Assembly: GCF_011075055.1 (NCBI RefSeq)
Contig: NC_058138.1
Coordinates: forward strand, 1,178,001 to 1,242,000
Length of the DNA stretch: 64,000 bases
Direction: 5' to 3'
Origin: Mangifera indica
Taxonomy: Eukaryota; Streptophyta; Magnoliopsida; Sapindales; Anacardiaceae
Shown here: positions 47,105-57,190 of the stretch, one piece after another
How the letters are laid out: every line of letters begins with the position of its first letter
Numbering within the stretch: position 1 is the first letter of the stretch
The notes under the pieces: generated by a model
What the model was told of the DNA's origin: nothing
What the model saw: the letters and a program-made list of their open reading frames with translations, nothing else
Databases searched by the model: none
Translations under genes and position numbers: made by a program

Positions 47105-47397
47105 ACTCTTGAGTTTAATATTGTTATTCTTGTTTGAAGAAAATTGTTTGGAGTGTTTTTTGGTTCAAGATTTGTTTATCTTGTTGTTCTTTACATTCTG
47201 AAATTCTTGTTTTGAAAGAGCTGAAATTATTTTTGCTTACTATTTGTTCTCTGTATGCCGATTGTGACTATATTGTTCATGTGTTAAATATTTTGTCACT
47301 GTGGCTTAAAGAAATTAAAATAAATAAATAGTTTGCTTTGATCTCTTTCTGTTAGTGTGGCTTGTAAAGAACTGGATTAGTAAATACTTGATTAACA

Positions 47398-48120
47398 ATG
47401 GGTCAAACAAAAATTGATGTTGAGAGATTTGATGGGAAGAGTGATTTTAATATGTGGAGAAAGAAAATGCATGCTGTTCTTGTTCATAAAAAATGTGTTA
47501 AGGCATTCGGTGGTGAATCTGCTCTCTCTGAAAATATGGACCCTGATATGAAATCTGAAATTTTAGAAACTGCATATAGTTTTCTTATCTTGCATTTATC
47601 TGATAATGTCTTAAGATAGGTTGATAATGAAAATACTACTGCAAAAATTTGGTTGAAATTAGAGTCACTGTATATGACTAAGTCTCTAACTAATAAAATC
47701 TACCTGAAGGAGCAATTGTTTGGTTTTAGAATGGATTCTAATAAATCTCTTGATGATAATTTGGATGAATTTAATAAAATTGTCATTAGTTTGGTTAATA
47801 TAGAAGAGAAGATATCTTATGAAAACCAAGCAATAATCATCTTGAACTCTTTACTTGATTCTTTTAAAGATGTTAAAGCTACAATAAAATATGGTATGGA
47901 GTCTTTGTCTTTAGATGATGTATTGGGTGCCTTAAAATCAAAAGATTTAGAAATTAAATTTGAAAGGAAGGCAATCAATGAAGGGCTTCAGGTTAGAGGT
48001 AGGACTGAAAAGAGAAATAATCTGAAAAATAGGAAAACCTCTAGATCCAAATCTAAAAGTAAGAAACCTTGTTGGTAGTGTCATAAAGAGGGTCATTTTA
48101 AGAAGAATTGCCCAGAGAAA
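47398..48120 (+). pseudogene. Copia gag (interrupted)
   Basis: ATG at 47,398 (MGQTKIDVERFDGKSDFNMW) opens a UBN2-type copia gag. TAG at 47,617 interrupts it, and the same frame continues through LESLYMTKSLTNKIYLKEQL and SYENQAIIILNSLL to a basic Arg/Lys/Ser tail. The CX2CX4HX4C zinc knuckle (C-W-stop-CHKEGHFKKNC, about 48,070-48,111) contains a TAG at 48,076. The frame shifts by one base just after the knuckle into the protease frame. Confidence 0.88.
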
Positions 48121-49547
48121 AGAAATTGTATAATAATAATAACAATTATGAAAACCATGACACAGTAAATTTCCTAGAAGGGTATGAGAGTGCTGAGGTT
48201 CTTACATTAATAGAGAGAATGTTTAGTGAGGAATGGGTTATGGATTCAGGCTGCACTTTTCACATGACACCTAGGAAAGATTGGCTAACTGACATTAAAT
48301 ACTTGAATGGAGGTAAAGTATTTATGGGAAATGATGAGTCATGTGATGTTATTACTGTTGGTAGTGTCAAATTTAAAATGCATGATGGTTTTATTAAAAT
48401 TCTTGAAAATGTGAGGTTGGTGCCTAATCTAAGAAGGAATTTAATCTCTTTAGGTACTTTAGATTCAAATGGATATGTCTTTAAATTTGAAAATGGTGTT
48501 CTTAAGGTAATGAAAGGGTCCTTAGTGGTTATGAAAGGGAAATTGAATCAGGGGTTGTATATTTTGGAAGGTTCTATTGTGTCAGATTCTATGAATTTAA
48601 ATCCTAAATCTGATGAAACTGTTTTGTGGCATATAAGTGTTGCTAGATTGCATGAACTTTGTAAACAGAAATTGATTAATCTTGATAAGATTGGTAATTT
48701 GGATTTATATGAAAATTGTGTTTTGGGTAAGTCACATAAACTTAAATTTGCCTCTGCTACTCAAAGAACTAAGGATGTTTTAGAGTATATACATTCTGAT
48801 TTGTGGGGATCTCCATAAATCCCCAATTCTTTGGCTAATTCTCATTACTTTATAACCTTTATTGATGATTACTCTAGAAGAGTATGGGTGTATTTTTTAA
48901 AACATAAGGATCAAGCCTTTGATTGTTTTAAAGAATGGAAAACACTTGTTGAGAATCAAACTAACAAAAAAATAAAGGTTTTAAGAACAGATAATGGATT
49001 GGAATTTTGTAATAAACTTTTTTCAGATTTTTGTAAGAAAGCAGAAATACTTAGGCATAGAACATGTACTGAAACACCTCAACAAAATGGGTTAGCTGAA
49101 AGAATGAATAGAACCATTATGAATAAAGTTAGGTGTATAATGGCAGATTCAGGTTTAAGTAAAAGATTTTGGGCAGAGGCAGTTGCCACTGCATGTTATT
49201 TGATTAATAGATCACCTTCATCTACATTGAATTTTAAAACACCTATGGAACTTTGGAATAAAAAACCACCATCATTAAGCCATTTGAAACCCTTTGGATG
49301 TCTTGCATATGTTCATGTAAATCAAGGAAAATTAAATCCTAGGGCTTTAAAAGCTGTTTTTTTGGGTTATCCTACAGGTACAAAAGGCTATAAATTGTGG
49401 TTGATTAATGATAAAAAATGTGTGATAAGTAGAGATGTAGTCTTTAATGAATCAAAATTTTATAAAGACTTGTTTGCTAATACTCAGTCAGGACAGGTTC
49501 AAATTGAGGTGGAGACACCACAGTCTAGTTCACATAAGCAGTCTTAA
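48108..49547 (+). pseudogene. Copia protease and integrase (interrupted)
   Basis: The protease active site is Asp-Ser-Gly at 48,243-48,251 (WVMDSGCTFHMTP). The pre-integrase zinc region is degenerate (LWHISVARLHE, YENCVLGKSHK), lacking one expected Cys. The integrase core has Asp in YIHSDLWG, Asp in LRTDNGLEFC and Glu in QQNGLAERMNRT, spaced as D-35-E. An in-frame TAA at 48,816 separates the first Asp from the rest, and another TAA closes the segment at 49,545. Confidence 0.88.
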
Positions 49548-51364
49548 GAGTCTAATGGTGGACCTGAATTGGGTTTGGATGAAATTCGTGCTTCAAAGTA
49601 CGAAATCTCAGACTTGAATCAACAACCACCACTACCGAGTCAAGAAGAAAGTTCTCAATCTGAAAGTAGTCCTAAATTGTCCAATTATCAACTTGTTAGA
49701 GATAAGGTTAGAAGGGAAATTAGATTACCTTTTAGGTATGCACATGCAGATCTCATTTCGTATGCGTTACAGATAGGTGATGTGATAGAAATGGATGAAC
49801 CTATTAATTTCAAGCAAGTGTGTGAAAGTAAATGTAGGAATGATTGGATGAAAGCTATGGAGACTAAGATGGCTTCTCTACAGAAAAATCACACATGGTC
49901 ACTTGTAGATAGACCCAAAGGTAAAAAGGTAATTGGATGTAAGTGGGTTTTCAAAAGAAAACCTAGTATACCTGGTGTTGAACAAGCAAGATTTAAAGCA
50001 AGAGTTGTTGCTAAAGGCTTCTCACAAAGAGAAGGCATTGATTATAATGAGGTATTCTCTCCTGTGGTAAAACATACATCTATTAGACTAATGTTATTTA
50101 CTGTTATTTTGTTTGATTTAGAATTAGAACAAATAGATGTTACTACTGCCTTTTTGCATGGAAAATTAGAAGAACAAATATACATGGAACAACCTGAAGG
50201 GTTTGTGAAACCTGCTAATGAAAATAAGGTTTGTTTACTTCATAAATCTTTGTATGGTCTTAAACAGTCACCTAGCAATGGTACAAAAGATTTGATGATT
50301 TTGTTCCTTTAATTGGATTTTCTAGATGCAGTTATGATCACTGTGTTTATTTTAAGAAAATTGAAAATGACAGTTTTGTATATTTGCTGATTTATGTGGA
50401 TGACATGCTTATAGCTTCTAAAGATATGAATGCTTTACTTGATTTGAAATGTATGCTAAATTCTGAATTTGAAATGAAGGACTTGGGTCCTGCAAAGAGA
50501 ATACTAGGTATGGATATAAGTAGGAATAGATTGAAAAGATGTTTGACTTTATCTCAATCTGCTTATATTAGAAAAGTACTTGAACTATATCATATAATTA
50601 ATGCAAAGTGTGTGAAAGTTCCTATAGGTGCTCATTTTAAATTAAAATCTATTGGTTTTTTGTCTTCTGAAGAATCTGATTTCATGAAGAATATACCATA
50701 TTCTAATGTGGTAGGAAGTCTAATGTATGCAATGATAGGTACTAGGCCTGATATAACAAATGCAATTAGTCTTGTTAGCAGATTTATGAGTAATCCAGGT
50801 AAAGAACATTGGAATGCAACAAAATGGTTATTGAGGTATCTGAAGGGTACATTTGATTATGGCTTATGTTATACTGCTGATGCTACTAACTTATTTTCTG
50901 TGAAAGGATTTTGTGATTCAGATTTTGTAGCTGATCTTGATAAAAGGAGATCCCTCACTGGTTATGTTTTCACCTTTGGTGGAAATGTTGTAAGTTAGAA
51001 GTGTAATTTGCAACACATTGTGGCACTTTCAACAACTGAGGCTAAATATATAGCATTAACTGAAGCAGTTAAAGAAGCACTGTGGCTGAAGGGAATTATT
51101 TTTGAATTGGGGTTGAATATTGATGTTCCAGAAGTCTTCAGTGATTCACAGAGTGCTATTCACTTGTCCAGAAATTCTACATTTCATGAGAGGACTAAAC
51201 ACATTGATATAAGACTGCATTTCATCAGAGATGTGTTGGCTGCTGGTAAAGTTAATGTGAAGAAAATATCAACAGATGTCAATCCAGCTGACATCTTAAC
51301 AAAACCTGTGCCATTGAGTAAGTTTAAGGATGCTTTGAATTTGCTCAAAATTTGTTCAATGTAA
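49548..51364 (+). pseudogene. Copia reverse transcriptase and RNase H (interrupted)
   Basis: The RT palm motifs are present: [60 protein letters not shown] and the catalytic YVDDM at about 50,393. Between SLYGLKQSP and YVDDM (about 50,270-50,275) one base appears lost, moving the frame. RNase H follows with CDSDFVADLDKRRSLTGYVF, a TAG at 50,996, ALSTTEAKYIALTEAVKEAL, FSDSQSAIHL and RTKHIDIRLHFIRD. It ends at TAA 51,362. Confidence 0.9.
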
Positions 51365-51410
51365 ATGTGTTGTAGTCTGCAGAGGAGTCTTAAATATATT
51401 AGTTTTTGTC

Positions 51411-51422
51411 AAGGTGGAGTTT
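51411..51422 (+). other. Polypurine tract, copia element
   Basis: AAGGTGGAGTTT immediately before the 3' LTR, the typical plus-strand priming site of plant copia elements. Confidence 0.8.
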
Positions 51423-52070
51423 TGTTAAGTCTGTGACATAAACTAATGGCAGTCTTGTAAATAAGCAACAAAGTTTGAGCAAAGTTTGGGCTATAGTTAT
51501 TGTCTAGGGGTAGTTTTGTCTTTGCTGGGTTTAATGCTTTAACTAATGGTTTATAACCATTAGTTGGTTTTAGAGAAAAGTGAAAAGAAGAGAAAAAGGC
51601 ATTCCGTGAGCTGTTTTCTTTCAGATGAAAATGGCTGCCTTTTGGGTGAAATATATTTTCTCTTCTGGATTCTTTCATTCTTCTCTACTAGGGTTTACAA
51701 GAAATGCATCAGTCTACTATTTTTACTTAGATCTAGTTGTTTAAACACTTGAGTCAGTGTACAAGGTCGTTGTGGTGCTCGGGTTTAGGAAGGATTAGAG
51801 TCGGAAGGTTGGATTCGTTTTCGTTTGTGTCTGTAATGCTAGATCAGCTTCTGAGTCTGTAAGTTGTACTATTTTTCTTACAAATTAGTGGATTTGCTAA
51901 AGGATTCCTCTGCCTTGGATGTATGGTTCTAATCTTTTGAACCCGAACCAAGTAAATATTGGTGTGTTGATTTGTGTATGGTTTATTATATGATTCTTGT
52001 GCAAATTCTTGACTGAAAATCGATTCGAACTATGATTACTATTTAAACTCGGTAAAATAAAACATTAACA
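51423..52070 (+). repeat. 3' LTR, copia element
   Basis: 648 bp, TGTTAAGTC to AAAACATTAACA, followed by the CTTTG target duplication. Confidence 0.92.
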
Positions 52071-52736
52071 CTTTGCTACCCAATTCTCTTAGTTATTCAA
52101 GAAAAAAAGAAAAAGAAAAAAGAAAAAGACAGAATAGAAAACAAAAAGAAGTTGAAAAAGAGAGAAGAGAAAGGCAATAGCAATTAACAAAGAAATGTGG
52201 TAAATATGGTGGTTTTGGCTTTACATTTTTGTTCCCCTTATGTGTTTAAACGTTTTGTTAATATTCATGGTTTTAACCTTTTGTATCCATTAATCCTCAC
52301 ATTTACCCAAAACCCCATTACAACCTAAATTAAAGTCCTTTTGATTTAAACATGTATATAATCTAAGTGGTGGAGATTTGGTGCATAAGCAAGCCTATGG
52401 TAGAATGTTTGCATTGGAGGAATTTGAGTGAAACACCGAACCATTAAACATATGAGTGATATGAGTGATAACCGTGAGGAGATTCACCAAAACTTTATGC
52501 ATGCTTTAGAATGTGATTGTCTTGATTTGTCTTTGTGCATATTTCCTTGTGAAGTTTGATAATAATGTGTGTTGATGCTTGAATCTTGGTTGGTTTGAAT
52601 CTTGGTTGGTTTGAATCTTAAGGTATGCACACTTTTTGGTATCATGAGAAAAGAGATTGATGGAACATTTTTGTGTTTGCTTTGTTTTTGTTTTTGTTTT
52701 ACTCGAGGACGAGCAAAAGATAAGTGTGGGGGAATT
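52071..52736 (+). other. Gypsy element internal region, right part with polypurine tract
   Basis: Resumes the gypsy interior after the copia insertion. It is non-coding, with a purine-rich AAAAAGAAAAAG stretch and the conserved block CTCGAGGACGAGCAAAAG leading to AAGTGTGGGGGAATTT, the polypurine tract just before the 3' LTR. Confidence 0.85.
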
Positions 52737-54066
52737 TGATAAGGCCATTAATTGTTACTATTTTGATTTATAATTCCCTTGTGTTGTGTGGAAATTTGAT
52801 TCAATCTAATGGAATTACTTTTCTTCTTGTATTTAGGAAGCTTTGAGCATTTTTGGAGTAAGTTGGACCAAATAGAGAAAAAACTGGAGCAGATCGAAAA
52901 ACCTAGAAATTTCATGATGCTGACTAGGCGTGGGCACGTGAAAGACGAAAACAGAATGCGGAAATAAAATCTGGACATCCAAATCAGCTGCAAGGGTCCA
53001 CTAAATATCAAGATTTGCTTCCTAGAAAAGGGATAACTACTGGCTGGAAAAGAGGATTAATTGAGATGGATAAGGAAGGATATTTTTGGAGGAAGGATAT
53101 ACATATCTTTTCCTTTCTTTTTGGGAAGATATATATCACTTTGCTTGGTTGGATTAGGAGATTAGGATTGATTTCAATTTCCAGATTTTTAGTAGGAAGA
53201 TAATATATATACTTTTATTTTTATTAGAGAAGGATTCACCATTGTAATTAGAGAATTAGAGAGAAAAATATGGTCTACAGTGGCTGAATAATTTCTTTTG
53301 GTTGAAGGGATCTCAAACCATGGAACTACAATGATTGTGAGATTTAATTTTGTTATTTAATGCATCTTTTTGATTGTTTGAATATTGATTGTCTTTCTGA
53401 ATTATTTTTCATGATTATGTTGGTTGATTTAAGGTGCGCGATTAGTTTATCAATTAATATAATCTACGGCTAATTTAGGTGCTGAATCCGTAATTGTTCA
53501 ATCCATCTAATCGAAGTGGCAACTAGGTTTATTGTTTGCTGCGTTAGAAACTATAAATCCTAGGAAAATAATCAACTAGATTAAATGCAACGTCGTACGT
53601 TTGTGTTGTCTTGCTTCGTTGGTCTTTCTAATTCATAATGCTATTGTTTAATTAAATTTGAGATCGTATACGAATTATTAATCAATAAGGGTTAATTGAA
53701 ATACATGTTTTTGGTTAACTAATCGTAAGAAAGGACAGGTTAATTTAATACCATAACGAATATTTAAATAATTAATTTGATATTTTATTTCGATGATCAA
53801 TCGTAGTTCCAATGGTGGATGTGACCGAAAACCAAGGTTTGTTAAATTGATTTATTCCTTTTAGATTATTTTACTGAATTTTTATTTATTGTTTCTCATT
53901 ATAATTTGCATTCACTTCAAAACCCCCTTTTTATTTCCGTGTTTCGATTTAATTGTGACGACATACTAATCAAAGCTCTTCGAGGGAACGATCCCTACTT
54001 TCCTTTACTACATTTTTGTTGTAGGAATTTAGGATTTAATTTGGGTGTCAACGACAGCACATACCA
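52737..54066 (+). repeat. 3' LTR of the gypsy-type element
   Basis: 1,330 bp, TGATAAGGCC to ATACCA, then AATAG. Confidence 0.9.
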
Positions 54067-54071
54067 AATAG

Positions 54072-54795
54072 TATTTGAAATCCAATTTGAATAAAGTTGA
54101 ACATTTAGTTAAATTGAATTAGATCAAGTTTGTGATACAAATATAAGTTTTTTGTCTTTTTAACTAATAATATAAAAGTTGATGTTTATTTAAAAATTAT
54201 TTGAAATAATTGTCAAACTAGAGCGAGTTATATATCAAGTTTGTGAGTTAAATTCACCTTAACTCCCTTTAATTTAAATTCAATTTAGTTTAAAAAAAGC
54301 TGACTTTCTTAATTTGAATTCAATATAACTTTATTTAAAACAAATTTAAATTAAATTAAATTAATTTTTAAAACCAAACCAATATGATCCCCAATGCAAT
54401 GTCTTTGCATCTTCGGTACCTTTTACTCAAGTTAAAGATACCCCCCGACAATTCTATTTAATTAATGAATATAGTAGATAATGTAATCACAAAAAGAGAT
54501 AAATATCATGTTTTTTGGTTAGGAGTTTCTATTCTTTCTTGTTCTGAAAACAGTTTAACAAATAGTGTGTGGAAATTTAATTAATTGTTGATGAGGCATG
54601 AAACTAAGAAAAGGCAAGGAAAATACAGACATTTAAAATGGTTGTTGAAATGTAAACTCAGACTGACGTGCTATTGACTTTAAGAGTATAGTTACATGGA
54701 AGATGCGAATGAGTTTATGAGATATGAAATAAGAAAAAGCAAGAAAGAGAGATTACAAAGGAGGTCCACCATGTGAAGATAAAGATGAATTTTGA

Positions 54796-54880
<85 letters not shown>

Positions 54881-55778
54881 ATGACTGACTTTTGAATGGT
54901 TGATATTTTGAGATTAAAAAATATCTCAGGACTGAAAGATAGTGAAGATGAAGAGAGACAAGAGTAGAGACCCACCACGTGAAAATGAAGATGGATGTGA
55001 GTCAAATTTAATCTCTTTCATATGACTTCATGGAAGATACCTTTGTCTTTGTCACATTAATAATCTATTTGCTACTACTTAGACTCTTCATTTTCCACCA
55101 CAAATAAATAAGGTGAGTGGTCATTTTTAGTGTCAAATCAAACTTTCATTTCATTTCATTTCATGTTGTAAATGAATTTAGATGATAATCCATTATTTGC
55201 AATAAACTTAAAACCAATTGATACATATTCACTGTAAATATAATTTTTTTTTACGTTTTTAATTTTTGTATATTGCATCATGATGCCTCATAAGTCTTCT
55301 CATCAAGCCTCGACCTAATCTACAAATTTGTGGATTTTGTCCAAAATTTGTTGCAACAATATGGTGTAGAAGTGCTCATAACTACAAAAGTAATTAAAAT
55401 TAAATTCGAGTTGAATTATGTTTGAATATAGAATGATTCAAATTTGACATGAATTCATAATTACTAGTTTGAGATTCGGTTTATTTGAATTTATTGACAA
55501 TGTTTGTTTGAGATTATCACAAGGATGAATAATATTATTAGTGAAATAAATGATGTCAACAACTTATAAATAATATGGTTGACATGATTAACAATATTAT
55601 TATATAGGGATTTGAATTAAACTTAAACTAAACTATTAAATTGAAATTTTAATTCGAATTAAACTCAAATTAAGTTAAATACTTAATTAAATTGAACTAG
55701 TTAAGTTCGAACTCAATCACAAATGAAATATAAAGCCTTGAGTTGAGATAAGAGTTTTTAGCTTATGATATTTCTTTA
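54072..55778. other. Intergenic DNA with NLR-flank relics
   Basis: 54,072-54,400 is an AT-rich repeat with GTTGAATT/TTCAATTT-type text. 54,890-55,250 closely follows the NLR1 5' flank (6,510-6,830): GAAGATGAAGAGAGA, GATGGATG(T)GAGTCAAATTTA, CTCTTCATTTTCCAC, TTCATTTCATGTTGTAAATG. 55,260-55,770 matches 58,560-59,020. No gene. Confidence 0.6.
54796..54877. repeat. (TA)n microsatellite
   Basis: About 82 bp of uninterrupted TA dinucleotides just left of an NLR promoter relic. Confidence 0.95.
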
Positions 55779-56253
55779 TAAGGATGGCAACGAGGTGGGG
55801 TGGGGATGGGATTGATATCCTTGTCCCCGTCCCCATTGCAAGGATGACAAGGATTCCTCGTTCTCTCACTGCGGGGAAAATTCTCTTCCCAGTACCGTCT
55901 AAATACAACATAAATATATTAAACAATAAAATTAAGTAAAATTAAAACCAATCTATTATTTTAAATGTTACAAATATCTTATATTAATCATCTTAATATA
56001 CACAACAAATCATAAATAAATTTGAAAAACATAAATAATCTAAAACTATAAAGATATGTTAATATTTTAAGTAAATATATTAATATAAAAGGGTGGAGAT
56101 AAGGACGGGGACAATGGTAAGGCAGGGAGAGGCCACATGTATCATTTTCACAGATTACGATGATTTTTTTTATTCTCATTTTTATTTTTATTAAAAAATC
56201 CTTTTTCCGTTGGGGTCGAAGACCTTAAATTCAACCTAAAATTGTCATCTTTA
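55779..56253. mobile_element. hAT-like MITE (TAGGGATGGCAA family), copy 2
   Basis: Ends TAAGGATGGCAA and TTGTCATCTTTA are inverted repeats. Flanks TTTCTTTA (55,771-55,778) and TTTCTCTA (56,254-56,261) form an 8-bp target duplication with one mismatch, the hAT hallmark. The G/C-rich subterminal blocks match copy 1. Confidence 0.78.
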
Positions 56254-56760
56254 TTTCTCTAATGCACCATTTCATATAGTTCGTTTTTCTAACAATTAAT
56301 AATAAAAATATTAAAAATAAATAAAACTATAATAATAAAAATTTTGAAAAAAGAAGGTACAAAATTGTAATATTTGAAGAAAGAAGGTACAATCGGTACC
56401 TTTTCTCCTCTCTGAATCTTCAAGTTCAAGAATACTAATTAATATTTTATAATGTAATCAGAAAAAGAGAGACCCACGCCATGTTTTTCTGGTAAGAACT
56501 TTCAGTTCTTGTTCTGAAAATAATTTAACAAACAGTGTCGAATTGTAATTTGCTGTTGATCAGGCATGAAAGTAAGCAAAAACAGTGTTTGTTTGTTTGT
56601 TTAATTGATTTTCAAAGGCCTAGATTTAGAGTGCCCAGGATTACCAACCTGGACACTCAGAAAATGTATATATACTAATGAAAGCTCTGTTTTTCACTCA
56701 ATGAAACCTCTCAACATTTTCATCACACAAGTTGAGTAATTCATTAATAAAATAGTTATG
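56254..56760. other. AT-rich intergenic DNA
   Basis: 56,390-56,580 resembles 54,410-54,610 and 59,120-59,320 (GTAATCAGAAAAAGAGA, CATGTTTTTCTGGTAAGA). No gene. Confidence 0.5.
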
Positions 56761-57190
56761 TGTTAGGCCTCCAATTATGCACATATATATACAAAAGGAA
56801 AGCAAAATAATTAAACACAAGAAGATCTCAGGCACATACTCAGGAGAAAACAACAAACAATGAGGAGGCAATTCAGAAGACAGCAAAGAGCCAAAATCCG
56901 GGTAGATAATGGAAGCTGAAAACAAGGCATTAGGGCAGATAACAGACTATAAAAAGAGAAGATGGGATGAAGAAGAGGCAAGCAAGAATTTAATAATTCT
57001 TTAAAGGGGATTTACAGCCAAAAGAGGGAGGGGGTTGGCACCTCTACTTTCAATATATTTCTTACAGTTTTTATTACTATTTTCTGTAAGAGAATAAACA
57101 CATTCTATATTCATAGTTAAAATTCAATTGTTAGGATGTTGAAATTCGATTGTTAAGAGAGGGATGTAGTGAGATGAAAGACTACTGATC
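56761..57190 (+). repeat. LTR relic, second copy, with internal deletion
   Basis: Starts TGTTAGGCCTCCAATTATGC and follows 1,907-2,290 closely (GATCTCAGGCACAT, AACAACAAACAATGAGGA, TAAAAAGAGAAGAT). It then jumps to text matching 2,479-2,526 (GTTGAAATTCGATT, TAGTGAGATGAAA). The LTR end and primer site are missing. Confidence 0.65.

Larger units (their letters stand above)
46436..52070 (+). mobile_element. Ty1/copia LTR retrotransposon (Tork/Tnt1-like), nested
   Basis: LTRs at 46,436-47,090 and 51,423-52,070 start TGTTA and end TAGCA/TAACA. They are flanked by a perfect 5-bp duplication CTTTG (46,431-46,435 and 52,071-52,075), so the insertion went into the gypsy element. Gene order gag, protease, integrase, RT, RNase H is the copia order. 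The coding region is interrupted by several stops and two one-base frame changes, so this copy is not autonomous. LTRs differ by roughly 3-4% by eye, similar to the host element. Confidence 0.92.
40912..54066 (+). mobile_element. Ty3/gypsy-type LTR retrotransposon, gag-protease only, interrupted by a copia element
   Basis: LTRs at 40,912-42,244 and 52,737-54,066 are flanked by a perfect 5-bp target duplication AATAG (40,907-40,911 and 54,067-54,071). An Asp-tRNA-type primer site and a polypurine tract before the 3' LTR are present. With the nested copia element removed, the internal region is about 4.9 kb and codes only for gag and an aspartic protease. No reverse transcriptase, RNase H or integrase is seen. 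Gag and primer site resemble the Athila-like group, but lineage is inferred without RT. LTRs differ by a few percent by eye. Confidence 0.88.

Noticed and set aside
54715..55005. Minus-strand frame with a long Tyr-Ile run
   Set aside because: Produced by the TA microsatellite at 54,796-54,877.
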